Assembly: GCA_026388335.1 (NCBI GenBank)
Contig: JAPLJZ010000012.1
Coordinates: forward strand, 1 to 56,580
Origin: Deltaproteobacteria bacterium
GTDB taxonomy: Bacteria; Desulfobacterota; Syntrophia; Syntrophales; UBA8958
Length of the DNA stretch: 56,580 nt
Direction: 5' to 3'
In this document: one piece after another, positions 1-7,907 of the stretch
Layout: each line of letters begins with the position of its first letter
Position numbering within the stretch: the first letter of the stretch is position 1
Notes under the pieces: model-generated
Databases searched by the model: none
Seen by the model: the letters and a program-made list of their open reading frames with translations, nothing else
Told to the model about the DNA's origin: nothing
Program-made: the position numbers and the translations under genes

Positions 1-156
1 GAGGATGGGCTGGATGATGCCCCGGGTCTTGATCGATGCGGCCAGGTCCTCGAGGGCCTGAATATCCATTGATTTCCGCGGTTGATCCGGATCAATCTTC
101 AGATCGATAATGGATAACTCATACAATTTGCCTTTTTCATATGCCTGTTGCACCAT
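1..156 (-). CDS. ParB/Spo0J-like partition protein, N-terminal part (truncated by window edge)
   Basis: Only the first 52 codons are inside the window. The reading frame begins at an ATG with a strong Shine-Dalgarno sequence (AAAGGAGGAG, 7 nt spacing). It contains IDLKIDPDQPRK followed by LEDLAASIKTRGIIQPIL, the start of the ParB N-terminal nuclease/CTPase-like domain (family knowledge: conserved PxQPR box and the 'L..SI...G..QPI' helix). The CTP-binding box and the DNA-binding helix-turn-helix lie outside the window. It could be a chromosomal ParB, a plasmid or element-type ParB, or a ParB-like regulator; the visible part cannot decide. A promoter-like element lies about 80-110 bp upstream. 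Confidence 0.8.
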   Translation of the reverse strand, partial: MVQQAYEKGKLYELSIIDLKIDPDQPRKSMDIQALEDLAASIKTRGIIQPIL

Positions 157-234
157 CGCGGTACTCCTCCTTTGATTGTTATGGGCTTCGATTGTCATGG
201 TTCGCCGAACCTAAACGGGTCCGCTACCGGTATA

Positions 235-263
235 AGTTTACATATATACACTTGGAAAGTCAA
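235..263 (-). promoter_or_regulatory. Predicted sigma-70-type promoter of the ParB-like gene
   Basis: On the minus strand TTGACT (258-263) is followed after exactly 17 nt by TAAACT (235-240). It lies within a 30-bp segment (237-266) that recurs almost unchanged at 1997-2026 upstream of the next leftward gene. A transcript would start near 228 and carry a leader of about 70 nt. Confidence 0.5.
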
Positions 264-275
264 TTATTTCTATGG

Positions 276-1922
276 CTATTTCCCCAGTTTGAGACGTTCA
301 GCAATTTTCAAACGCTGGGCCGCATCAGATGCCCGCCCCTCCCTGAGAAGTAATACAGCTAGATTGCGATGAATTAAGTGGTTTTGGGGATCCATAACCA
401 AGGACTGAAGGAAATATTTATGGGCCTGATCATAATCTCCGATGAGCGTCAAGGCCCCACCCATATTATTGTTCCAACTGCTACGGTCTTTATGAATCAT
501 GGGCAGGGAGCGGGCTCTTTCAAGTATGGCAAGTGCTTCCCGCGACCGTCCCGTTTCAATCAACAGCGCCCCATAGTTGATATAATTGAGGACTTGGCGC
601 GGATATTTTTCCAGGGACAGCAGAAAGTATCTTTCGGCCTCTCGATACTGCTTCTCTGTCAACATCATTTCCGCAAAGTCACCCGCGTAAAGATCATTAT
701 TGAAATGGAGGACCTCCTGCTTCAGGAATGTTTTGTTGTCATGCCAGAGATGAGTATTCAAGGTATAAGAATAGGCAGTAAAATAAACCGCAATAGCCAT
801 GAGGATTATCCGCAGGATTCTCTTGTGATCCCCCCCTGTCTTCGCCAGCAGCCAGGCAACACCTAAAGCTACGAAGGACATGGGAAGGTAGAGCCAGCGC
901 ATGGCGATCAGGGATACGGAAACCTTGGCGACACAATTGAGGACCGGCAGCAATGTCAATGTAAACGCGATTCCTGAGAAGAAGAGCAGACGTTCTTTCC
1001 GCAAGAAATACCACAACACCGCAAGACAGAGAACGAACAAGAAGGAGCACAGCGCCATGCCCGAAAGCAAGGAGGGCGGATAAACAACGGAAAAGCTGTG
1101 CAGATTATAGGGAATGAAAATAAGTTTCAGATTGTAGCTAAGAAGATAGGGAACAAAATAGAGCCTCATCCCAACATCATCCGGGATGATGAAAGGAGCG
1201 GACACAACTGCTTTTCTGAGGAAAAGATAGACACCCACGATGATCATGTATGGAACATAGCTTTCCATTTCCCGTCTGAGGTTGTTTTCTTTTACTAATA
1301 GGCGCTGACAGAGGAAGAAAATCGGCAGCGCCATCAGACCGAATTCCTTGGAAAATACGGCACCCACGAAAGCTATGAGAGAAACAGCCAGCAAGACAGG
1401 CGATTCCTTCTTCCACCAGTTGAGGTAACCATACAGTGAGACCAGAATAAAAAGGGTCGCCAGGATATTATTTCTCGAAACAATCATGGACAGGGATTCC
1501 GTATGTACAGGATGGAGGGCAAAAAGGAGGGCCGCCCAAAAGGCCCCCTGCCTGTATCCGGTCAAATGAAGGAGCAACTCATACAGGATGAAGCACGTTA
1601 TGAGGTGAAGAATCAGATTTGTAGTACGGAATCCGGTAGCCTTCATCCCCCATAATTTGTAGTCGATAAAGTAGGTGATGTTGATCAGGGGCCGGTAATA
1701 GCCCGTGTGAAATATTCCTTTGTCCCGTGGGTCAGCAATGCCGTCTTCCTGGGAAAGGTAAGATGAAAGGGACTGAAGCTGGGTAATATAGGGATTATCT
1801 CTGATCAGCGTCTGATCATCAAAAATGAAATCTCCCGTAAACGTCGGCAGGTAGGCAATGACGACGAGAAAGGCAATGATGACATAATGTATAAATCTCT
1901 TTCGCATAAAATCTTTTTTCAT
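276..1922 (-). CDS. TMTC-like TPR membrane protein, putative GT-C glycosyltransferase
   Basis: A polytopic membrane protein of 548 residues with an N-terminal hydrophobic half and about four tetratricopeptide repeats from residue ~410 to the C-terminus (for example NYINYGALLIETGRSREALA). After the first membrane segment comes GDFIFDDQTLIRDNPYI, an Asp-Asp pair at the position where GT-C enzymes carry their catalytic acidic residues; HPVHTESL follows the fourth hydrophobic stretch. This layout matches the TMTC family, whose animal members O-mannosylate secreted proteins; bacterial relatives are mostly uncharacterised. It is a paralogue of the two proteins at 13786-17621. Start choice is uncertain: the next ATG at 1907 is equally possible and neither has a clear Shine-Dalgarno sequence. 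Substrate and sugar cannot be read from sequence. Confidence 0.8.
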   Translation of the reverse strand: MKKDFMRKRFIHYVIIAFLVVIAYLPTFTGDFIFDDQTLIRDNPYITQLQSLSSYLSQEDGIADPRDKGIFHTGYYRPLINITYFIDYKLWGMKATGFRTTNLILHLITCFILYELLLHLTGYRQGAFWAALLFALHPVHTESLSMIVSRNNILATLFILVSLYGYLNWWKKESPVLLAVSLIAFVGAVFSKEFGLMALPIFFLCQRLLVKENNLRREMESYVPYMIIVGVYLFLRKAVVSAPFIIPDDVGMRLYFVPYLLSYNLKLIFIPYNLHSFSVVYPPSLLSGMALCSFLFVLCLAVLWYFLRKERLLFFSGIAFTLTLLPVLNCVAKVSVSLIAMRWLYLPMSFVALGVAWLLAKTGGDHKRILRIILMAIAVYFTAYSYTLNTHLWHDNKTFLKQEVLHFNNDLYAGDFAEMMLTEKQYREAERYFLLSLEKYPRQVLNYINYGALLIETGRSREALAILERARSLPMIHKDRSSWNNNMGGALTLIGDYDQAHKYFLQSLVMDPQNHLIHRNLAVLLLREGRASDAAQRLKIAERLKLGK

Positions 1923-1994
1923 TGATTGATGATATCTTGAATATTTAAAACCCTCCCCAAAATAAAGGGACTTTGCAGAGATCAGGATATCCGA

Positions 1995-2023
1995 GATTTA
2001 CATTCGTAAACCTGGAAAGTCAA
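1995..2023 (-). promoter_or_regulatory. Predicted sigma-70-type promoter of the TMTC-like gene at 276-1922
   Basis: On the minus strand TTGACT (2018-2023), 17 nt, then TAAATC (1995-2000). The segment 1997-2026 matches 237-266 in about 25 of 30 positions, including identical 7-nt and 14-nt ends. Both copies stand 75-110 bp upstream of a leftward start codon. Confidence 0.5.
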
Positions 2024-2129
2024 TTAAAAACGGCCACATTATTTTTTCATGTTTCCCCATTCCCCTCCATAATTCAGGGCAAAACTTTTTGTTGGTCGTC
2101 AATTACTATATAATATCAAATAGATGCCA

Positions 2130-2148
2130 TATGCCGGGATCCGGCATA
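2130..2148. repeat. Inverted repeat, 8-bp arms
   Basis: TATGCCGG-gat-CCGGCATA, a perfect 8-bp inverted repeat with a 3-nt centre, isolated in AT-rich DNA. It could be a regulator binding site or a short hairpin; there is no T-run, so it is not a typical terminator. Confidence 0.5.
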
Positions 2149-2450
2149 CCCCAAAGCCTCGACAATGATCGCCGAATGATCTATTTAATTAACGAATATT
2201 CGCCATATAATAACCTCCGGCACCCCCATGAGCAAGATTGTTGCCCAACCTTTTCACAAACAATGGGCGTTGCGGGCAAGGGGGCATTAAATAGGGCTTG
2301 ATTTTTATTGGCAGACAAGTTAATCAATCCTATCTATATGTGGCGATAGAGATATTTTTGAGGCAAGGGAATCGCTTGCGGACGAAAAAAGTGCTGCTTC
2401 GCGAAAAAATGAGCAACCGATCTGTCATGAGCAGTTTTGTTCAAATTCTC

Positions 2451-2482
2451 GCTCATGAGCATCCTTAGAAAGCTTCTATAAT
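2451..2482 (+). promoter_or_regulatory. Possible promoter of the rightward glycan operon with palindromic operator
   Basis: A perfect TATAAT occurs at 2477-2482, only 7 nt before the ATG at 2489, so a transcript from it would be leaderless or nearly so. The -35 position (near 2454-2459) is poor and falls in the palindrome GCTCATGAGC (2451-2460). A weak -35 overlapped by a palindrome would fit an activator-dependent promoter, but this is inference. Confidence 0.3.
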
Positions 2483-2488
2483 AATTCT

Positions 2489-3589
2489 ATGCTTAACAAT
2501 AAAACCGTCGCCGTTGTCATCCCCGCTTACAACGAAGAAAATCAAATTCTTCAAGTTCTTGAGAGTATGCCTTCCTTCGTCGATCGCATCATTGTTGTCG
2601 ATGACTGCTCCACGGATGGAACAGCAGCTGTTGTCTTGAATCTTATTTCCAAGGCTGATCAAAATAAATCCGGTCTAAAAATAGCAAAGAAAGAATTCGC
2701 GCAAACGAGATACAACCGGGCGGAAATGGTTCTTAACGACATGACCATTAAAGAGTCTGAATATTACACGCCCGCTATTATTACGAATAAGCAACCTGAT
2801 GACGACCGAATCATTTTTATCAAACATACAAAAAACGGCGGCGTCGGGGCGACTATTGCCAGTGGCTATAAATGGTGTCTCGATCATCATATCGACTGCA
2901 CCGCAGTCATGGCAGGCGACGGTCAGATGGACCCTGAGGAATTAGAATCTATTTGTACGCCCGTAATTTACGAAGATGTTGATTACGCTAAAGGCAATCG
3001 TTTAATTCATCGCAGCGCCTGGCTGGTGATTCCCAAAACAAGGTATCTTGGTAACTCCATTTTATCCATCCTGACAAAAATCGCCTCCGGTTACTGGCAC
3101 ATTTCCGATACCCAATCAGGATATACGGCAATTTCCCTGCGCGCCCTGCAATCTATCAAGATTTACGATATTTATAAAAGTTACGGAATGCCCAACGATT
3201 TGCTTGTCAAGTTGAATATCGGGTTCTGCACGATCAAGGAAGTCGGGATAAAACCGATCTATGATATCGGTGAAAAATCCAAGATGAAATTATATAAAGT
3301 TATTCCCCGTATTTCCTGGTTGCTGTTGAAATCATTTTTCAAAAGGTTATGGATTAAATATCTTATCAGGGATTTTCATCCGCTTTTTTTGCTGTATCAT
3401 TTTTCGTTCTTCCTTGGCATCATGTCGGCGCCCTACATGCTGAAAATACTCCTGATCATGATGTTTACGAATGAAAATGTGCCGGCCCTGACCATGTTAG
3501 CCTTTATATTCCTCTTTACCAGTGCCTTTCAATCCCTGTTATTTGCCATGTGGATGGACATTCAGGATAATGAAAGGCTTTATAAGTGA
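2489..3589 (+). CDS. Family 2 glycosyltransferase (polyprenyl-phosphate sugar synthase type) with C-terminal membrane helices
   Basis: GT-A fold glycosyltransferase. The N-terminus VAVVIPAYNEENQILQVL and IIVVDDCSTDGT are the GT2 nucleotide-binding motifs; GDGQMDPEEL near residue 150 carries the metal-binding acidic residues. Residues ~55-100 are an insertion relative to short Dpm1-like enzymes, and the C-terminus has two hydrophobic segments (~285-355) that would anchor it in the membrane. It begins the rightward operon and overlaps the next gene by 4 bp (ATGA). It probably moves a sugar from a nucleotide to polyprenyl phosphate or a lipid-linked glycan; the exact donor is unknown. No Shine-Dalgarno sequence is visible before the ATG, consistent with the leaderless promoter proposed upstream. 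Confidence 0.85.
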   Translation: MLNNKTVAVVIPAYNEENQILQVLESMPSFVDRIIVVDDCSTDGTAAVVLNLISKADQNKSGLKIAKKEFAQTRYNRAEMVLNDMTIKESEYYTPAIITNKQPDDDRIIFIKHTKNGGVGATIASGYKWCLDHHIDCTAVMAGDGQMDPEELESICTPVIYEDVDYAKGNRLIHRSAWLVIPKTRYLGNSILSILTKIASGYWHISDTQSGYTAISLRALQSIKIYDIYKSYGMPNDLLVKLNIGFCTIKEVGIKPIYDIGEKSKMKLYKVIPRISWLLLKSFFKRLWIKYLIRDFHPLFLLYHFSFFLGIMSAPYMLKILLIMMFTNENVPALTMLAFIFLFTSAFQSLLFAMWMDIQDNERLYK

Positions 3590-4755
3590 AATTATTGATT
3601 ATTACCAGCAGTTTCCCCGCCGACCAACGTATTGGCGGCATCTGGATCCCTGATCTTATCCATGGTCTGAATCATCTTGGTTGTCACGTCCATGTCCTCA
3701 CACAAAACTGTGACCGGCTTCAGACGGAATCCAAGTTATTGTGGGAGGGATGTGATATCACCTATTTCAGTTGGCATGGCGGGTGCGAGCCCCTGATTGA
3801 CATTTTTTCGAAGCTCACCTTTATTAACTTCTTGAAGGTTGCTCACTTTTTTTTGAGCGGGATAATCACTGGGAAAAAGATATGCCAACGATGGAAACCT
3901 GATTTTATCCTTGCCGAGTGGATTATTCCCGGGGGTCTTATTGCCTTAACGATCTCTGTGCTTACAGAAATCCCCTATGCTGTCAGGGCATTGGGATCGG
4001 ATGTACTGGTGGCAACCAATAAAAAAATGTTAAGGCCTTTTATCCGGTTTGTCGCGACTCGCAGTGCCATATTATTTGCCGATGGATTTGACCTTTGCAA
4101 GAAAACCTCCGCCCTTGCCGGGTCGAAAGCATGCCATTTTGCGCCTACAAACAGACAGCTCACAGACACACGCTCCAACTTTGCTGTCCCCGCGGATGTC
4201 GGCTTTTTCAGGACGGTCACCGTAGGGCGTCTCCACTTTTCCAAAGGACAGGACGTACTGATTAAGGCGGTAAAAATATTAGTGGACAAAGGTATAGCGA
4301 TCCGCTCTTATATAGTCGGCTACGGAGAAGAATACGACCATTATGTCAAAATGATCAAAGACCTGAAACTGGAAAACAATGTTTTTCTGACCGGAAAGCT
4401 GGAAGATGGAGACATCAAGGCTTTATTCAAACATGCAAATTGCATCGTCATACCTTCAAGGAGCGAAAGCATCTCCCTCATTCTTGGGGAGGCGGCAGCC
4501 GAAAAAATACCTGTCGTCGTTACAGACGCCGGGGATACGAGCTATCTGGTCAATAAATACAACTTAGGCTTGAGTATTCCAAGCGAGGATCATGTAGCGA
4601 TGGCCGCCGCGATTGAAAATATTATTACCTGTCAGACGCAGGACCAATTTACTAAAAACAGCGATTTGCTCCTTTCTTTGTTAAGCACGGAAAATGCCGC
4701 CGTGACAATTATCGAAAAATGCAGAGATTATTTGCAGAAAACCAAGGGGCTTTGA
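3586..4755 (+). CDS. Family 4 glycosyltransferase (GT-B)
   Basis: A GT-B enzyme of 389 residues. The N-terminal domain begins LLIITSSFPADQRIGGIW, with a glycine-rich acceptor loop. The C-terminal domain has VTVGRLHFSKGQDVLIKA and the donor-binding signature PSRSESISLILGEAAAEKIP, the E(x7)E region of GT4 enzymes. Start and stop overlap the preceding gene by 4 bp, indicating translational coupling. No membrane segments; it should act at the cytoplasmic face on a lipid-linked or nucleotide-activated acceptor. Donor sugar unknown. Confidence 0.85.
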   Translation: MKLLIITSSFPADQRIGGIWIPDLIHGLNHLGCHVHVLTQNCDRLQTESKLLWEGCDITYFSWHGGCEPLIDIFSKLTFINFLKVAHFFLSGIITGKKICQRWKPDFILAEWIIPGGLIALTISVLTEIPYAVRALGSDVLVATNKKMLRPFIRFVATRSAILFADGFDLCKKTSALAGSKACHFAPTNRQLTDTRSNFAVPADVGFFRTVTVGRLHFSKGQDVLIKAVKILVDKGIAIRSYIVGYGEEYDHYVKMIKDLKLENNVFLTGKLEDGDIKALFKHANCIVIPSRSESISLILGEAAAEKIPVVVTDAGDTSYLVNKYNLGLSIPSEDHVAMAAAIENIITCQTQDQFTKNSDLLLSLLSTENAAVTIIEKCRDYLQKTKGL

Positions 4756-4788
4756 TAGACCATAGCTTAAAAGGCGGGCAGATTCACC

Positions 4789-6663
4789 ATGAGTAATGGG
4801 GAACCAACAGTCGTCATCATGGCCGGCGGCAAGGGTATTCGGATGCGACCCTTCACGGAGCATGTCCCTAAACCCCTTTTGCCGGTGGGGAATAAACCTA
4901 TTATCGAAGTCGTGATAGACAAATTGATCAATGAGGGCTTTAAACGCTTTATCATCACGTTGGGATACAAAGGGGACATGATCAAAGCCAGGATAGGAAA
5001 CGGCAGGGATCGTGGCGTCCGCATATCATATACCAATGAAGATAAGCCCCTCGGAACAATCGGGGCTTTAACGCTGATCGAAGAGATACCTCGTGATCCC
5101 TTTCTGGTTATAAATGGAGACGTCCTGACCGACCAGGATCTGAGAGAGATCCTTCATCATCATGTCCGGACGCGGGCACTGGTTACTGTAGGTATAACCC
5201 GGTACGGCGAACACTCAAGATTCGGACACATTCAAAGAAATGGTGAAATATTAAATGAAATAGAAGAAAAACCGTTGGTATATTACGAAATTGGCGCCGG
5301 TATCTACGCCATGTCACCTGAGGTTATCAAAATCATTCCTAATGATTGTTTTTTTGATTTTCCCGACCTGATAAATAAAATAGAAGAACGTAACAGAATC
5401 AATTGTTTTGAGATAAAAGGATTCTGGAAGGATATCGGCCGTCCGCAAGATTATGAAGAAGTCAATAACGATATATGTCTTTTAAAACAGTTGGGCTGTT
5501 TGCCTGATGGCAACATGACACCAGCGTCGCCCAATGATACCGGAAATATCAGAATCCCCATGGCCATGCCTTCTTTATCATACGAAGAGGCGCGGGCATG
5601 CTTCGATGTGGTTTTGTCCACTTGGGTTAACGAAGGTCAGAAGGTAAAGGAATTTGAAAACAGTATCTGTCATTACATTTCATGCAACCATGCCGTGGCT
5701 TTTTTCAATGGCACTGTCGCCCTCCATGCCTTATTGGTTGCCCTGGGAATCGGCAGCGGCGATGAGGTAATTGTACCTTCGTTAACCTTTGTATCTACAG
5801 CCACAGCAGTTCTCCATACCGGCGCCCGGGCGGTATTCGCAGATATTGACGAAAAAACTTTCGACATGGCTCCTCTGGACATGGAGAAGCGAATCACTGC
5901 CAAGACAAAAGCCGTTATTGTCGTCCATTACGGAGGACAGGCCGCTGATATAGACGCGCTTTTGAACATCTGCAAAAAGCACCGCCTGTTCTTGATAGAG
6001 GATGCTGCCGAGGCCATAGGCGCCGAATACAAGGGACGTAAGGTTGGTTCCGGTGGGGGCATAGCCGCTATGTTCAGTTTTACCCCGACAAAGAATATCA
6101 CGACTGGTGAAGGCGGCATGATAACCACAGATGACGTGCACCTAGCAGATAAACTGCGGCTGATAAAGAATCACGGCTCCCCTGAACCTTACCACCATAC
6201 GATTCTTGGTTACAACTATCGCATGACGGAAATGCAGGGCGCCATAGGAGTTGAGCAGGTAAAGAAACTGCCGGCAATCCTCAAACAAAAAAGAACGATT
6301 GCAGATTATTACCAAAAAATACTCGGCGCTATTCCCGGGATTGTTCCCCCTTATGTCCCTGAATATTCCCTTCATTCATACATGATCTTCACGATCAAAA
6401 TTAACGAAGAGTATCCCCGGAGCCGCGATGAGGTGATGCAGGCATTGTATCGAAAAGGAATCGATAGCAAAATTTATTTTCCCCCTGCCCATCTGCAACC
6501 TTTTTTCCGAGAACTTTATCCACACCTGTCTTTACCGGTTTGCGAAAAAGTGTCACAATCTATTTTATCACTACCCATTTATGCAAGTTTAAGCCATCAG
6601 GAAGTTGATTATATTGCGGCCGTTTTGCATGAATTGGCACAAACGAAAGGCCCAATATCATGA
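4789..6663 (+). CDS. Fused sugar nucleotidyltransferase / DegT-DnrJ-EryC1 aminotransferase
   Basis: Two enzymes in one chain. Residues ~6-235 are a sugar-1-phosphate nucleotidyltransferase: MAGGKGIRMRPFTEHVPKP is the nucleotide-binding signature, NGDVL follows, and GFWKDIGRPQDY is typical of its end. Residues ~258-620 are a PLP-dependent sugar aminotransferase of the perosamine/ArnB type, with EDAAEAIGAEYKG and FSFTPTKNITTGEGG, where Lys ~435 would hold PLP. The linker is about 20 residues. The usual arrangement is two separate genes, so the fusion suggests one enzyme feeding a dedicated amino-sugar route. It follows the GT4 gene by 33 bp and overlaps the radical SAM gene by 4 bp. The fused frame is uninterrupted. 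Nucleotide specificity and sugar are not determinable here. Confidence 0.88.
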   Translation: MSNGEPTVVIMAGGKGIRMRPFTEHVPKPLLPVGNKPIIEVVIDKLINEGFKRFIITLGYKGDMIKARIGNGRDRGVRISYTNEDKPLGTIGALTLIEEIPRDPFLVINGDVLTDQDLREILHHHVRTRALVTVGITRYGEHSRFGHIQRNGEILNEIEEKPLVYYEIGAGIYAMSPEVIKIIPNDCFFDFPDLINKIEERNRINCFEIKGFWKDIGRPQDYEEVNNDICLLKQLGCLPDGNMTPASPNDTGNIRIPMAMPSLSYEEARACFDVVLSTWVNEGQKVKEFENSICHYISCNHAVAFFNGTVALHALLVALGIGSGDEVIVPSLTFVSTATAVLHTGARAVFADIDEKTFDMAPLDMEKRITAKTKAVIVVHYGGQAADIDALLNICKKHRLFLIEDAAEAIGAEYKGRKVGSGGGIAAMFSFTPTKNITTGEGGMITTDDVHLADKLRLIKNHGSPEPYHHTILGYNYRMTEMQGAIGVEQVKKLPAILKQKRTIADYYQKILGAIPGIVPPYVPEYSLHSYMIFTIKINEEYPRSRDEVMQALYRKGIDSKIYFPPAHLQPFFRELYPHLSLPVCEKVSQSILSLPIYASLSHQEVDYIAAVLHELAQTKGPIS

Positions 6664-7889
6664 AAATTGTCTTTATCCAGCCAGCCGCCTTTTTCTCTTG
6701 GGAAGCCCTCAATATTGGTTACCTTGGCGCGTACTGTAAAGAACACTCAAAAGAATTCTTAGAGATAAAATTCTACTCGGCCTCATTTGATAGCGAGGAA
6801 GACATCCTTGCAGGGTGTCGTGACGCCGACATAGTGGGCTATTCTTGTACATCCCCGCAAATGAAGCATGCCTTATCTCTGGCCAAAAAGATCAAAGCGA
6901 TTAATCCTCAGGTGATCAATGTGTTCGGCGGCGTCCATCCCTCGGCGTTACCGGACGCAACCTCGGCATACCCGGAAGTGGACGTTGTCGTGGTCGGTGA
7001 GGGTGAAAGATCCATGTTGGAAATCATTCAAGGTCTTCGGGAGCCGGTTATACAAAGTGCTTATATCGAAGATCTTGATACGATACCCCATCCTGACCGA
7101 CATCTCATCAAATTGGAAAGGCACCTGAAAAAGACGGAGAATCTTGAAGGTCGCAGGGTCACCAGTATCTTCACGACGAGAGGATGCCCTTTCAAATGTG
7201 TTTTTTGCGCATCACATGCGGTCTGGAAGAGAAAACAACGCACCAGGAGCCCCGAAAATATTGCCGAGGAGTTTGCAATCCTCGCAAAGGATTGGCAAGT
7301 TGATCATATCAGTTTTGCCGACGATGAGGTTGGCCTTGACAGGAAACATTTCTCTCAACTCTGCGATTTGCTGATAAAAAAGGACTTACACATCAGTTGG
7401 GGATGCAACATGGTCGTAAGTGTCATGGATGCCGAGCTACTTAAAGCGATGTGGGCAGCAGGTTGCAGGGAATTGTGGTTAGGGGTTGAAAGTGGTTCCC
7501 CAAGCATTTTGAAGGATATGCATAAACCGTTTAATTTGAAAGATATTCGCAAGGCCTTTAAAATTACAAAAGAGCTTGGATTCATTAGACGTGCTTATAT
7601 CCTTTTGGGAATGCCTAATGAGACCTTGGAAGACATCGAAATGACGGACAGGCTCATCGAAGAAATCGAGCCTGATGTCGTAGGCTTTACCATCCTCGCA
7701 CCATTCCCCGGTACGGCGGCCTACGACTCACAGGTCCATCGGGATATTGATTGGTCTGAGGTTGACGAATATCATAATATATTTACAAAAACAAAGACAC
7801 TGACCAATCAGGAACTGCATCAGCTCCAGAAAAAATTCGTTAAAAAATATCATGACAAGATCGCCTTCCACCACAAACTTTATGATTGA
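6660..7889 (+). CDS. Radical SAM enzyme with B12-binding-like N-terminal domain
   Basis: The N-terminal third (residues ~1-130) resembles a cobalamin-binding Rossmann domain: VGYSCTSPQMKHALSLAKKI, then FGGVHPSALP and VVGEGERSML. The radical SAM core starts at TTRGCPFKCVFCASH, with the cluster cysteines at 176, 180 and 183 (CxxxCxxC); WLGVESGSPSILKDM matches a later strand of the barrel. Family knowledge: such proteins methylate or rearrange unactivated carbons or modify lipids and sugars. Its position between a sugar aminotransferase and a flippase-like gene suggests a modification of the glycan or its lipid carrier, which is inference. Its start overlaps the preceding stop (ATGA). Confidence 0.85.
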   Translation: MKIVFIQPAAFFSWEALNIGYLGAYCKEHSKEFLEIKFYSASFDSEEDILAGCRDADIVGYSCTSPQMKHALSLAKKIKAINPQVINVFGGVHPSALPDATSAYPEVDVVVVGEGERSMLEIIQGLREPVIQSAYIEDLDTIPHPDRHLIKLERHLKKTENLEGRRVTSIFTTRGCPFKCVFCASHAVWKRKQRTRSPENIAEEFAILAKDWQVDHISFADDEVGLDRKHFSQLCDLLIKKDLHISWGCNMVVSVMDAELLKAMWAAGCRELWLGVESGSPSILKDMHKPFNLKDIRKAFKITKELGFIRRAYILLGMPNETLEDIEMTDRLIEEIEPDVVGFTILAPFPGTAAYDSQVHRDIDWSEVDEYHNIFTKTKTLTNQELHQLQKKFVKKYHDKIAFHHKLYD

Positions 7890-7907
7890 TCGGGCCAAGA
7901 CCTCATC

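Larger units (their letters stand above)
1923..2488. other. AT-rich divergent intergenic region
   Basis: No convincing gene. It holds the leftward promoter element at 1995-2023, an inverted repeat at 2130-2148, a duplicated TCATGAGC motif (2425-2432 and inside the palindrome GCTCATGAGC at 2451-2460) and a -10-like TATAAT just before the rightward glycosyltransferase operon. A 70-codon open frame across the inverted repeat has no ribosome binding site and was not called. Confidence 0.6.

Noticed and set aside
2089-2301. Open frame of about 70 codons in the AT-rich gap before the glycan operon
   Set aside because: No ribosome binding site, a non-ATG beginning, an inverted repeat in its middle and no protein-like composition.
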